Position numbers and translations under genes: made by a program. Source: Actinorugispora endophytica (GTDB taxonomy: Bacteria > Actinomycetota > Actinomycetes > Streptosporangiales > Streptosporangiaceae). Taken from it: a stretch of 64,000 nucleotides of DNA. Below are positions 26,440-35,704 of this stretch, piece after piece (the stretch's first letter is position 1; each line of letters opens with the position of its first letter). The notes beneath the pieces were generated by a model. It worked only from the letters and a program-made list of their open reading frames with translations. It did no database searches and was not told the origin of the DNA. The stretch is taken from the NCBI RefSeq assembly GCF_004363075.1, contig NZ_SNYN01000008.1, positions 62,001 to 126,000 on the forward strand, given 5' to 3'.

Positions 26440-27717
26440 ATGACGTCAGCCGCCAATCCGCTGGGCGCGCACGTGGGCGAGCACCCCGGCGAGCCGAACC
26501 TCGCGGACCCCGGCCTGGTCTCCGACCCGTTCGGAGGCTACGGCGCGATCCGCGAGCACGGGGCCGTCACGCGGGGCCGGTACTTCGACGGAACGCCCGT
26601 GTGGCTCGTGACCCGCTTCGACGACGTGCTCACCGTGCTGAACGACCGCCGCTTCGCCAACGACCCGCTGTCCGTACCCGGCCAGGAGACCGACACCACC
26701 GCCGCGTACGCGGCGGAGGCGCTGGGCCTCCCCGAGCAGTTCGTCCCGTACCTGCTGGGCAACCTGCTGCGGAAGGACCCGCCGGACCACACCCGGCTGC
26801 GCAGGCTCGTCTCGCGCGCGTTCACCGTGCGCCGGGTGTCCGAGCTGCGCCCGCGCGTGGAGCTGATCGCCGAGGACCTGCTGGACCGGCTGCCCGACCA
26901 CGCCGAGGACGGCGTGGTCGACCTGATCGAGCACTTCGCCTACCCGCTGCCGATCACCGTCATCTGCGAACTGGTGGGCATCCCCGAGCAGGACCGCCCG
27001 CGATGGCGCGAGTGGGGCGCCGCCCTGGTGTCGCTGCGGCCCGAGCCGTTCGCCGACGCGATCAGGGCGATCGTCGAGCACGTCCACGCGCTGGTCCTCG
27101 AACGGCGCGCGGCACCGACCGGCGACCTCCTCAGCGGGCTCGTCCGGGCCCGCGACGAGGACGACCGGCTCACCGACACCGAACTGGTCACCATGGTCCT
27201 GACCCTGGTCCTGGCCGGGCACGAGACCACCGCGCACCTGATCGGCAACGGCGTCGAGGCGCTGCTCGCCCACCCCGACCAGCGCGCCGCGCTCCAGGCC
27301 GACCCCGGCCTGCTGCCGGACGCCGTCCACGAGCTGATGCGCCGGTGCGGCCCCGTGCACCTGACCCGGCTGCGCTACGCGACCGAGGACGTCGAACTCG
27401 CCGGGACCCTCGTCCGCCGGGGCGACGTCGTGCAGCCCGTCCTGGTCGCGGCGAACTCCGACCCCCGCCGGTACTCCGCGCCGGACCGGCTCGACCTCTC
27501 CCGCGAGCGCGGGGGGCACGGGGAGGGCCACCTCGGCTTCGGGCACGGGGCGCACTACTGTCTCGGCGCCGCGCTCGCCCGCCAGGAGGGCGAGGTCGCC
27601 TTCGGCTCGCTGCTGCGCCGCTACCCGGACCTGTCCCCGGCCGTGCCCCCGGAGAAGCTGGCACGCGTGCCGGTCCCCGGATCGTGGCGTCTCACCAGCC
27701 TCCCGGTCCGCCTCTGA
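26440..27717 (+). CDS. Cytochrome P450
   Basis: A 425-residue soluble bacterial class I P450. Landmarks are the I-helix LAGHETTAHL (AGxET), the K-helix ExxR in HELMRR, and the haem loop GFGHGAHYCLGAALAR with Cys374 as the axial ligand. The start at 26440 follows GAGGGAG. The frame is open back to 26113, but that region is not P450-like. Bacterial P450s need a ferredoxin and a reductase; none is adjacent, and no biosynthetic gene is adjacent either, so the substrate is unknown. It lies between miaB and the LigB-like gene that in Streptomyces are near neighbours, so it may be an insertion. It converges with miaB. Confidence 0.95.
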   Translation: MTSAANPLGAHVGEHPGEPNLADPGLVSDPFGGYGAIREHGAVTRGRYFDGTPVWLVTRFDDVLTVLNDRRFANDPLSVPGQETDTTAAYAAEALGLPEQFVPYLLGNLLRKDPPDHTRLRRLVSRAFTVRRVSELRPRVELIAEDLLDRLPDHAEDGVVDLIEHFAYPLPITVICELVGIPEQDRPRWREWGAALVSLRPEPFADAIRAIVEHVHALVLERRAAPTGDLLSGLVRARDEDDRLTDTELVTMVLTLVLAGHETTAHLIGNGVEALLAHPDQRAALQADPGLLPDAVHELMRRCGPVHLTRLRYATEDVELAGTLVRRGDVVQPVLVAANSDPRRYSAPDRLDLSRERGGHGEGHLGFGHGAHYCLGAALARQEGEVAFGSLLRRYPDLSPAVPPEKLARVPVPGSWRLTSLPVRL

Positions 27718-27723
27718 CCGCGC

Positions 27724-27753
27724 GGGCCGCCGGGCTCGGGGTCCCGGCGGCCC
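27724..27753. terminator. Bidirectional terminator between P450 and miaB
   Basis: GGGCCGCCGGG at 27724-27734 pairs perfectly with CCCGGCGGCCC at 27743-27753, with an 8-base loop, in the 45-base gap between two convergent genes. Confidence 0.65.
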
Positions 27754-27762
27754 TCGGTCGGC

Positions 27763-29256
27763 TCAGGCCGGGGCGCAGCCGCCCGATACGGCGGGGAGCG
27801 GCTCGGGGACGCCCACCTTCGGGATGCCCAGGAGGACGCCGGGGGCCGACGCGGCGGGGGCGGCGTTGCGGGCCTCCCAGGCGTCGCCCGAGCGGGTGCG
27901 GCGCACCGCGCGCACCCCGGAGTCGGCGACCAGGTGGTGCGGGGCCGCGTAGGTGACGCCCACCGTGGCCAGGTCCCCCGGGCGCAGGACGGCGGCGGTC
28001 TCATCGTCCACCGAGAAGTGCACCAGGCGGTTGTCGGGGGCGCGGCCCGACAGGCGGCGGCGGACGCCGTCCTTGCGGCCCTCGCCCTCGGCCACCAGCA
28101 CCTCGACCTCGCGGCCGACCAGCGCGGCGTTCTCCTCCTCGGAGACGCGCTCCTGGAGTTCGACCAGGCGCATGTACCGCTCCTGCACGACCTCCTTGGG
28201 CAACTGGCCGTCCATCGAGGCGGCCGGGGTGCCCGGGCGCTTGGAGTACTGGAAGGTGTAGGCGTGCGAGAAGCGCGCCTCCTCGACCACCCTGAGGGTC
28301 TCGGCGAAGTCCTCCTCGGTCTCGCCGGGGAAGCCCACGATGATGTCGGTGCTGACGGCCGCCTCGGGCATGGCGGCGCGGACCTTCTCGACGATCCCCA
28401 GGAACCGGTCCTGGCGGTAGGAGCGGCGCATGGCCCGCAGCACCCGGTCCGAGCCCGACTGCAGCGGCATGTGCAGCTGCGGCATGACGTTGGGCGTCTC
28501 GGCCATCGCCGCGATCACGTCGTCGGTGAAGTCGCGGGGGTGCGGGGAGGTGAACCGGACCCGCTCCAGGCCCTCGACCTCGCCGCAGGCGCGCAGCAGC
28601 TTGGAGAACGCCTGGCGGTCGCCGAACTCGGAGCCGTACGCGTTGACGTTCTGCCCCAGCAGGGTGACCTCGATGGCCCCCTCGGCGACGACCGCGCGGA
28701 CCTCGGCGAGGATGTCGCCGGGGCGGCGGTCCTTCTCCTTGCCGCGCAGCGCCGGGACGATGCAGAACGTGCAGGTGTTGTTGCAGCCCACCGAGATGGA
28801 GACCCAGGCCGCGTAGACCGACTCGCGGCGGGTCGGCAGGGTGGAGGGGAAGGTCTCCAGCGACTCGGCGATCTCCACCTGCGCCTCGCGCTGGACCCTG
28901 GCCCGCTCCAGCAGCACCGGCAGGGAGCCGATGTTGTGCGTCCCGAAGACCACGTCCACCCAGGGCGCCCGGCGGGTGATCTCGCCGCGGTCCTTCTGGG
29001 CGAGGCAGCCGCCCACCGCGATCTGCATGCCGGGGTTGGCGTCCTTGACCGGGCGCAGGTGCCCGAGGTTGCCGTAGAGGCGGTTGTCCGCGTTCTCACG
29101 TACCGCGCAGGTGTTGAACACGACGATGTCCGGCGTGGCGTCCTGGGCTGCCCGCTGGTACCCCGCGTCCTCGAGCAGGCCCGAAAGGCGCTCGGAGTCG
29201 TGGACGTTCATCTGGCAGCCGTAGGTCCGCACTTCATAGGTACGACTCTGGCTCAC
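27763..29256 (-). CDS. miaB: tRNA-2-methylthio-N6-dimethylallyladenosine synthase
   Basis: A 497-residue radical-SAM methylthiotransferase acting on A37 of tRNA after MiaA. The N-terminal cluster Cys are 14, 50 and 84 ([23 protein letters not shown]). The radical SAM cluster is CNNTCTFC, Cys 158, 162 and 165. A TRAM domain follows at about 375-445 ([20 protein letters not shown]). A further 50 or so Ala/Pro-rich residues extend the C-terminus. Starts [20 protein letters not shown], a normal actinobacterial start. It diverges from gluA, with a 333-base spacer. Confidence 0.97.
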   Translation of the reverse strand: MSQSRTYEVRTYGCQMNVHDSERLSGLLEDAGYQRAAQDATPDIVVFNTCAVRENADNRLYGNLGHLRPVKDANPGMQIAVGGCLAQKDRGEITRRAPWVDVVFGTHNIGSLPVLLERARVQREAQVEIAESLETFPSTLPTRRESVYAAWVSISVGCNNTCTFCIVPALRGKEKDRRPGDILAEVRAVVAEGAIEVTLLGQNVNAYGSEFGDRQAFSKLLRACGEVEGLERVRFTSPHPRDFTDDVIAAMAETPNVMPQLHMPLQSGSDRVLRAMRRSYRQDRFLGIVEKVRAAMPEAAVSTDIIVGFPGETEEDFAETLRVVEEARFSHAYTFQYSKRPGTPAASMDGQLPKEVVQERYMRLVELQERVSEEENAALVGREVEVLVAEGEGRKDGVRRRLSGRAPDNRLVHFSVDDETAAVLRPGDLATVGVTYAAPHHLVADSGVRAVRRTRSGDAWEARNAAPAASAPGVLLGIPKVGVPEPLPAVSGGCAPA

Positions 29257-29543
29257 CCGTCCAGGCTAGGGCATGTTCGGCGGACCGGTTCAGGTCCGCT
29301 GCGCCGGTGCGCCCGCGCGGCCGGCCGGGCGCCCCGCCGCGCGGGCCCGCTCCGGGGCTCCCGCGCCGGTCCGAAAGCCCTCGTCCGCCCCGCCCCGGCG
29401 CTCGCCCGGGGGGGCGACCGCAACCGGCCAAGTTGACGCGACGGGCTGTGACCGGTGAGACGCCTGAGGCGATTTCTGGCTGTTTAAGTAACATTTGTAC
29501 TGATTTCGGAGTAACAAGTCTGCTACTCCGTCTCGCCAGGGCG

Positions 29544-29564
29544 TTTCTTGTGATGACAAGGAAA
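29544..29564. promoter_or_regulatory. Imperfect palindrome overlapping the gluA -35 region
   Basis: TTTCTTGT (29544-29551) and ACAAGGAAA (29556-29564) form an imperfect inverted repeat around GATG. It covers the proposed -35 element of gluA, which would suit a repressor. A second short hairpin (CGGAGTA 29507-29513 / TACTCCG 29524-29530) lies upstream. The rest of the miaB-gluA gap holds no gene. Confidence 0.4.
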
Positions 29565-29581
29565 TCTTCGCCGACTAGGTT
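29553..29581 (+). promoter_or_regulatory. Candidate leaderless promoter of gluABCD
   Basis: ATGACA at 29553-29558, 17 bases, then TAGGTT at 29576-29581. The -10 lies eight bases before the gluA ATG at 29590, so transcription would begin at or next to the start codon. There is no ribosome-binding site before gluA, which fits a leaderless mRNA. Confidence 0.5.
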
Positions 29582-29589
29582 CCCGTCAC

Positions 29590-30333
<744 letters not shown>

Positions 30334-30464
30334 GAGGTGCTCTCCGGCCGCTTCCGGGCGGGCGAACGTCCTTCGGGACGCGGACCCGGAACGGTCAGAG
30401 GGACACCCCCAGGGCACCTGGCGTTCCCCGCACGAACAAGAAGAAGGAAGAAGAGGTTCCGAAC

Positions 30465-31322
30465 ATGCGATTCCGCCGCATCAGCACGACCCTGGCCGGA
30501 GCATCCGTCCTGGCTCTCTCCCTCGCCGCCTGCGGCACCGCCGAGGTCGGCGGTGGCGGCGGCGGTGAGGGCGAAGGCGAAGGCGACCGCATCACCATCG
30601 GCGTGAAGTACGACCAGCCGGGCCTGGGCCTGCTCGAGGGCCAGGCCCCGGTCGGCTTCGACGTGGACGTGGCCACCTACATCGCCGGCGAGCTGGGCTA
30701 CTCCCCCGAGCAGATCGACTGGACCGAGGCCGCCTCGGCCAACCGCGAGTCCTTCCTCCAGCAGGGCACCGTGGACATGATCGTGGCCACCTACTCCATC
30801 ACCGACGAGCGCAAGAACGTGGTGGACTTCGCCGGGCCGTACTACGTCGCCCAGCAGGACATCCTCGTGGCGGCCGACAACGACGACATCAGCGGCCCCG
30901 AGGACCTCGACGGCAAGGTGCTGTGCTCGGCGTCCGGCTCCCGCTCGGCCAACAACATCGTCGACAGCGAGGAGGACGGCGGCCTGGGCATCGGCGCCGA
31001 ACTGCGCGAGGCCGGCAACTACTCCGAGTGCCTGGAGCTGCTCGGCAACGGCACCGTCGACGCGGTGACCACCGACAACACCATCCTGGCCGGGTTCGCC
31101 GCGCAGAACCCCGACGCGTACAAGATGGTGAACAACCCGTTCGGCGAGGAGAAGTACGGCGTGGGCCTGCCCAAGGGCTCCACCGAGCGCTGCGAGGAGA
31201 TCAACGCCGCCATCACCAAGATGTGGGACGAGGGCGTGACCACCGAGTACCTGGAGACCGCCTTCGGCGAGACCGGGTTCGCCTACGCCGAAGAGCAGCC
31301 CGCGGTCGAAGGCTGCGCGTAA
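30465..31322 (+). CDS. gluB: Glutamate-type ABC transporter substrate-binding lipoprotein
   Basis: A 285-residue family-3 solute-binding lipoprotein. MRFRRISTTLAGASVLALSL leads into the lipobox LAAC with Cys23, followed by a Gly/Glu-rich linker of about 20 residues. The binding domain has RITIGVKYDQPGLGLLEG, GFDVDVATYIAGELGY, and VDMIVATYSITDERK, typical of glutamate binders. The start at 30465 follows AAGAGG. The 131-base gap after gluA and the strong hairpin just after the stop suggest that GluB is made in excess over the other subunits, as usual for binding proteins. Confidence 0.95.
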   Translation: MRFRRISTTLAGASVLALSLAACGTAEVGGGGGGEGEGEGDRITIGVKYDQPGLGLLEGQAPVGFDVDVATYIAGELGYSPEQIDWTEAASANRESFLQQGTVDMIVATYSITDERKNVVDFAGPYYVAQQDILVAADNDDISGPEDLDGKVLCSASGSRSANNIVDSEEDGGLGIGAELREAGNYSECLELLGNGTVDAVTTDNTILAGFAAQNPDAYKMVNNPFGEEKYGVGLPKGSTERCEEINAAITKMWDEGVTTEYLETAFGETGFAYAEEQPAVEGCA

Positions 31323-31338
31323 CATCTGACCGCACGCT

Positions 31339-31370
31339 CCGGCCGGCAGGGGTCCGCCCCCGCCGGCCGG
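31339..31370 (+). terminator. Hairpin between gluB and gluC
   Basis: CCGGCCGGC at 31339-31347 pairs perfectly with GCCGGCCGG at 31362-31370, and the inner AGGGG can partly pair with CCCCC. It begins 17 bases after the gluB stop and could protect or partly terminate the mRNA to raise GluB over the permeases. Confidence 0.6.
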
Positions 31371-31391
31371 GCACATGACCGGCTGGGATCC

Positions 31392-32066
31392 ATGGAAGCC
31401 TTCCTCAGCAATATCGACAAGGTCGTCGACGGTTTCTCCTGGACCGTCCGGCTCACCCTCTTCAGTGCCCTGTTCTCGTTCCTCCTGGGCATCCTCCTGA
31501 CCGCGATGCGGGTCTCCCCGGTTCCGCTGCTGCGCGGTGTGTCCACCGCGTACGTGGAGACGATCCGCAACACCCCGCTCACCCTGGTCCTGCTCTTCTG
31601 CGGCCTGGGTCTCAACAGCGCGCTGGGTCTGAGCCTGGCCGGCAGCGTGGCCTGGGACGTGTTCTGGTGGGCCGTGGTCGGCCTGTCCGCGTACACCTCC
31701 TGCTTCGTGTCCGAGTCCCTGCGGTCGGGCATCAACACCATCCCGCTCGGCCAGGTCGAGGCGGCCCGCTCGCTCGGCCTGACCTTCACCCAGAACCTGC
31801 GCCTGATCGTCATCCCGCAGGCCCTGCGCACCGTCGTGGGCCCGCTGGGCAGCGTGCTCATCGCGCTCCTCAAGAACACGACCGTGGCCTCCGTCGCCGG
31901 ACTCGGCGTGCAGGAGGCCTCACGAGAGATGAAACTGATGTTCGACCAGGGCATCGCGCCGGTCCTGCCGACCTTCGTCGGCTTCGCGATCGGCTTCCTC
32001 ATCCTGACCCTGCCACTGGGGTACTTCTTCGGCTGGCTGAGCAAGCGAGTGGCGGTGGCCCGATGA
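31392..32066 (+). CDS. gluC: Glutamate ABC transporter permease GluC
   Basis: A 224-residue His/Glu/Gln/Arg-type permease. It has about five transmembrane helices and the coupling motif at LGQVEAARSLGLTFTQNLRL. Substrate-gate landmarks are ETIRNTPLTLVLLFCGLG. The stop overlaps the gluD start as ATGA, so the two permeases are translationally coupled and probably form the heterodimeric pore. The start MEAFLSNIDKVVDGF is followed directly by the first helix. The hairpin in the gluB-gluC gap lies just upstream. Confidence 0.94.
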   Translation: MEAFLSNIDKVVDGFSWTVRLTLFSALFSFLLGILLTAMRVSPVPLLRGVSTAYVETIRNTPLTLVLLFCGLGLNSALGLSLAGSVAWDVFWWAVVGLSAYTSCFVSESLRSGINTIPLGQVEAARSLGLTFTQNLRLIVIPQALRTVVGPLGSVLIALLKNTTVASVAGLGVQEASREMKLMFDQGIAPVLPTFVGFAIGFLILTLPLGYFFGWLSKRVAVAR

Positions 32067-33073
32067 GCGCGCAGAACGTCCTGTTCGACGTTCCGGGCCC
32101 CAGGGCCCGGGCCCGCTACGCGGTGTACACCGTGTTCACGGTGCTGGCCTTCGCCGCCGCGCTGGCGGTGGTGTACCTGGGCTTCAACCGGACCTTCGGC
32201 GAGGGCGCGCCCCCGCTGCTCAGCGCCCGGGCGTGGGCCGTCAACCCCGAGGGGCAGTGGGCCGCCGACAAGTGGGCGCCCTTCCTGGACCCGGCCACCT
32301 GGACGGACTACGTCATCCCGGGTCTGCAGAACACGCTGACCGCCGCGCTGCTGGCCTCCGTGCTGGCGATCGTGTTCGGCCTGGTGTTCGGCATCGGGCG
32401 GCTCTCGGACAACCGGGGGATCCGGACGGTGTCCGGAGCGGTGGTGGAGTTCTTCCGCGGCATCCCGCTGCTGATGCTCATCTTCTTCACCATGGCGCTG
32501 CCGATCGCCGTGAACCAGTTGCTGCAGGCCTTCGGAATGCCGCCCCTGACACCGGGCACCTTCCAGGTCACCGCGCTGACCGCGGTCGTGACCGGGCTGA
32601 CCCTGTACAACGGCTCGGTGCTGGCCGAGGTGTTCCGCGCCGGGATCAACGCCGTGCCCAAGGGCCAGTCCGAGGCGGCGTACTCGATCGGCATGAACAA
32701 GGGCAAGGTGATGCGGCTGATCCTGATCCCGCAGGCCGTCACCTCGATGATGCCCGCGATCGTGGCCCAGCTGGTGGTGCTGCTCAAGGACTCCGCGCTC
32801 GGCTACATCATCGCCTTCCCCGAGCTGCTGCGCAGCTTCACGCTGATCGGCACCCGGTACGGCAACGTGATCCCCGCGGCGATCATCTGCGCGGTCATCT
32901 ACGTCGTCATCAACATCTCGCTGAGCCGCCTGGCCATCTGGCTGGAACGGCGCAACTCCCGGCGCGGCAGGGCGACGCCCCACGTCGGCGCGGTGGGCGT
33001 GGAGCCCTCCGACGTCGAACCGGTCGGCGCCGCCGACACCGGGAAGCGGCCCGACGAACCGGGCGGACACTAG
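32063..33073 (+). CDS. gluD: Glutamate ABC transporter permease GluD
   Basis: A 336-residue permease, longer than GluC because of an N-terminal cytoplasmic lead and helix (RYAVYTVFTVLAFAAALAVV), a loop of about 60 residues, and a C-terminal hydrophilic tail of about 45 residues (VGVEPSDVEPVGAADTG). The core has EFFRGIPLLMLIFFTMALP and the coupling motif PKGQSEAAYSIGMNKGKVMR. The frame is open far upstream inside gluC; the ATG overlapping the gluC stop is chosen. A perfect 19-bp hairpin ends the operon. Confidence 0.94.
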   Translation: MSAQNVLFDVPGPRARARYAVYTVFTVLAFAAALAVVYLGFNRTFGEGAPPLLSARAWAVNPEGQWAADKWAPFLDPATWTDYVIPGLQNTLTAALLASVLAIVFGLVFGIGRLSDNRGIRTVSGAVVEFFRGIPLLMLIFFTMALPIAVNQLLQAFGMPPLTPGTFQVTALTAVVTGLTLYNGSVLAEVFRAGINAVPKGQSEAAYSIGMNKGKVMRLILIPQAVTSMMPAIVAQLVVLLKDSALGYIIAFPELLRSFTLIGTRYGNVIPAAIICAVIYVVINISLSRLAIWLERRNSRRGRATPHVGAVGVEPSDVEPVGAADTGKRPDEPGGH

Positions 33074-33107
33074 GCCCCGCCCCGGACCGTTCCGGGGCCC
33101 GCGGCCG

Positions 33108-33150
33108 ACGGAGCCCCGCCCCCGAGTACTCCTCGGGGGCGGGGCTCCGT
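33108..33150 (+). terminator. Terminator of gluABCD
   Basis: A perfect 19-bp stem, ACGGAGCCCCGCCCCCGAG at 33108-33126 with 33132-33150, a 5-base loop, then CTTCTCC. It begins 34 bases after the gluD stop. Confidence 0.85.
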
Positions 33151-33267
33151 CTTCTCCACCCGGCGGGCCCCGACGGCTAAGGTCGGTCCTGGGCGCGAAC
33201 CGGGGGACCCTCGGGTCGGCGGCCCACCCGTCCTCCACTCGTCATCCAACGACCCGGGACCGCATCC

Positions 33268-35256
33268 ATGACCGAACGCGTGACCCTTCCCTACGGCAGC
33301 TGGCCCTCACCCGTCGCCGCCGCCGACATCGCCCGCGGGACGAGCCGCCTGGGCTTCCCCTCCGTCGTCGGAGACGAGATCTGGTGGGAGGAGTCCCGCC
33401 CCGATGAGGACGGCCGTAACACGGTGATGCACCGCGCGGCCGACGGAACGGTCACCGACCTGCTGCCGCCCCCGTGGAACGCCCGCACCCGGGTGCACGA
33501 GTACGGCGGGCGCGCCTTCCTACCGGTGCCGCGCCGCGACGACAAGGCGCTGACCCGGTGGGGGATCGTCTTCTCCGACCTCACCGACCAGCGTCTGCAC
33601 CTGCTGGAGAAGGGCGCGCGCGAGCCCCGCCCCCTCACCCCCGAACCCGCCTCCCCGGCGGCACTGCGGTACGCCGACCCCGTCCTGTCCCCCGACCAGA
33701 AGCACGTCGTCTGCGTGCGGGAGAGCCACGAGGGCGGCTCCCCGGTCCGCGCGATCGTGTCCGTCCCGCTGTCGGGCCGGGCCGCCGAAGACCCCTCCGC
33801 GGTGCGCGAGCTGGTCACCGGCTCGGACTTCTTCGCCTCCCCGGTCCCCTCGCCCGACGGCACGAAGCTGGCGTGGATCTCCTGGAACCACCCGCGCATG
33901 CCCTGGGTCGGCACCGAGCTGCGCGTGGGCGACCTCGACGGGTCCGGCCCGGTGACCGCCCCCTACACCCTCAGGGGCGGACCGAAGGAGTCGGTGCTGG
34001 CGCCGCTCTGGCGCGACTCCCGGACGCTGTACTTCGTGTCCGACTGGGCCGGCTGGTGGAACCTGTACGAGATCGGGACACGCGGCCCGGCGATGGCCCT
34101 GTTCCCCGAGGAGGCGGAGTTCACCCCTGCCCCCTGGCAGCTCGGCACCACCCCGTTCCGCGTGCTCGACGACGGCCGGATGGTCGTCCTGTACGGCAAC
34201 GCCGACCTCGGGCCCGGGGTCTACGACCCCGCCACCGCCGAACTGGTCCCGCTGAAATCCCCTCTGACCAGCTGGCAGACCCTGGCCTGCGACGGCACCA
34301 GCGTCGTGGGGATCGCGGCCTCCCCCACCGAGCCCGCCTCCCTCGTCCGGCTCGACCCCGACACCGGGGCCACGACCACGCTGCGCCGCTCCCCCGGCCG
34401 GCTCCCCGACACCGCCCTTCTGCCGGTCCCCGTCGAGGAGACCCTGCCGGGCCGGTACGGCGGGACCGTGCACGCCTTCGTCTACCCCCCGACCAGCCCC
34501 GACGCCGTGGGCGAGGGTCCCGCTCCCTACGTGGTGTGGGCGCACGGCGGGCCGACCACCGCGGCCGGCAGCGCGCTCGACCTGGAGAAGGCCTACTTCA
34601 CCAGCCGGGGCATCGGCGTCGTCGAGGTCAACTACGGCGGTTCCACCGGCTACGGGCGCTCCTACCGGGAGCGGCTGGACGGCCAATGGGGCGTGGTCGA
34701 CGTCGAGGACGCCGTCGCGGCGGCGCGGGCCCTGGTCGACCGGGGCGTCGCCGACCCCGCCCGCCTGGCCATCCGCGGTGGCAGCGCGGGCGGGACCACC
34801 ACCCTGCTCGCGCTGACCGGGGACACCTTCGCGTGCGGCGCCTCCTACTACGGCGTCACCGACCTGCTGCGCCTCGCCGAGGAGACGCACGACTTCGAGT
34901 CGCGCTACCTCGACACCCTCGTCGGGCCGCTGCCGGGCTACGCCTCGACCTACCGGGAGCGCTCCCCCGTCCACCGGGCCGCCGAGATCGACGTCCCCGT
35001 CCTGCTCCTGCAGGGCGCGGACGACCCTGTGGTGCCCCCCGCGCAGGCCAGGAAGCTCGTCGCGGTGCTGCGCGAGCGGGGGGTCCCGCACGCCCACGTG
35101 GAGTTCCCCGGCGAGAGCCACGGCTTCCGCGGGGCCGCCGCCGTCACCACCGCTCTGGAGACCGAACTCGCCTTCTACTGCAAGGTGTTCTTCGGCTTCA
35201 CCCCGCCCGGCGTTCCCCCCGTCGAACTGACCGGCGAACTGCGGCACTCGTACTAG
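33268..35256 (+). CDS. Prolyl-oligopeptidase-family serine peptidase (S9)
   Basis: A 662-residue two-domain S9 enzyme, probably cytosolic, of the acylaminoacyl-peptidase/dipeptidyl-peptidase-like group. Residues 20-400 form a beta-propeller-like part with TolB-type strands (LSPDQKHVVCVRESHEGG, PSPDGTKLAWISWNHPRMPW). The hydrolase part has the nucleophile elbow GGSAGGTT (Ser506), acid in GADDPVVPPA (Asp 585/586) and His618 in GESHGF. PWVGTELRVGDLDG is typical of the group. No signal peptide. The ATG at 33268 is chosen from the family-like start. Substrate is unknown; peptides with small N-terminal groups are typical. Confidence 0.9.
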   Translation: MTERVTLPYGSWPSPVAAADIARGTSRLGFPSVVGDEIWWEESRPDEDGRNTVMHRAADGTVTDLLPPPWNARTRVHEYGGRAFLPVPRRDDKALTRWGIVFSDLTDQRLHLLEKGAREPRPLTPEPASPAALRYADPVLSPDQKHVVCVRESHEGGSPVRAIVSVPLSGRAAEDPSAVRELVTGSDFFASPVPSPDGTKLAWISWNHPRMPWVGTELRVGDLDGSGPVTAPYTLRGGPKESVLAPLWRDSRTLYFVSDWAGWWNLYEIGTRGPAMALFPEEAEFTPAPWQLGTTPFRVLDDGRMVVLYGNADLGPGVYDPATAELVPLKSPLTSWQTLACDGTSVVGIAASPTEPASLVRLDPDTGATTTLRRSPGRLPDTALLPVPVEETLPGRYGGTVHAFVYPPTSPDAVGEGPAPYVVWAHGGPTTAAGSALDLEKAYFTSRGIGVVEVNYGGSTGYGRSYRERLDGQWGVVDVEDAVAAARALVDRGVADPARLAIRGGSAGGTTTLLALTGDTFACGASYYGVTDLLRLAEETHDFESRYLDTLVGPLPGYASTYRERSPVHRAAEIDVPVLLLQGADDPVVPPAQARKLVAVLRERGVPHAHVEFPGESHGFRGAAAVTTALETELAFYCKVFFGFTPPGVPPVELTGELRHSY

Positions 35257-35269
35257 GGGACCCCCGGCG

Positions 35270-35687
35270 CGAGGGTGGTTCGCGTGCCGGTGCTTGGGGG
35301 GCCTTTTCGACCTCACGCCACGCGGACCACGAGGCCACGGCGGGTGCGGGTGCGGGTCGAGACCGTGCCCACGGCGTCCGTTTCGCGTGGTTTCCGTTGA
35401 TGATCTTGCTGTTTCCCCCTGAAACCAAGGATTCCGTGGGGAAAACAGCAAGATCACCGGACATTCGAGGGCCGGTCCCACCCCACCCGGAATGATCATG
35501 GGCTTTCCGCCCTTCCCGGCCCCGAAACGGGCAGAAAGCCCAAGGCCGTCAACGGAACCCTCACGCAACGGACATCATGGGCACGGCCCCGGCCCCACCC
35601 GCCGTCGCCGCCCGCCGTGACCTCGCGATCCGCGTGGCGTGAGGTCGAAAAGGCCCCCGAAGCACCGGTGCCCGAATTCACCCTCGC
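35270..35687. repeat. Composite inverted-repeat element with two palindromes (copy B)
   Basis: Left arm 35270-35400 and right arm 35549-35687 are imperfect reverse complements (both contain GGCCTTTTCGACCTCACGCC and CCGTGCCCA). Just inside them lie two different hairpins: TGATCTTGCTGTTTCCCC at 35401-35418 with 35438-35456, and GGGCTTTCCGCCC at 35500-35512 with GGGCAGAAAGCCC at 35529-35541. A shared middle (CATTCGAGGGCCGGTCC) lies between. The right half matches the repeat at 17783-17907. It fills the S9-rny convergent spacer. No gene is seen in it. Confidence 0.85.
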
Positions 35688-35704
35688 GCCGGAGGAGGGT
35701 CCCG

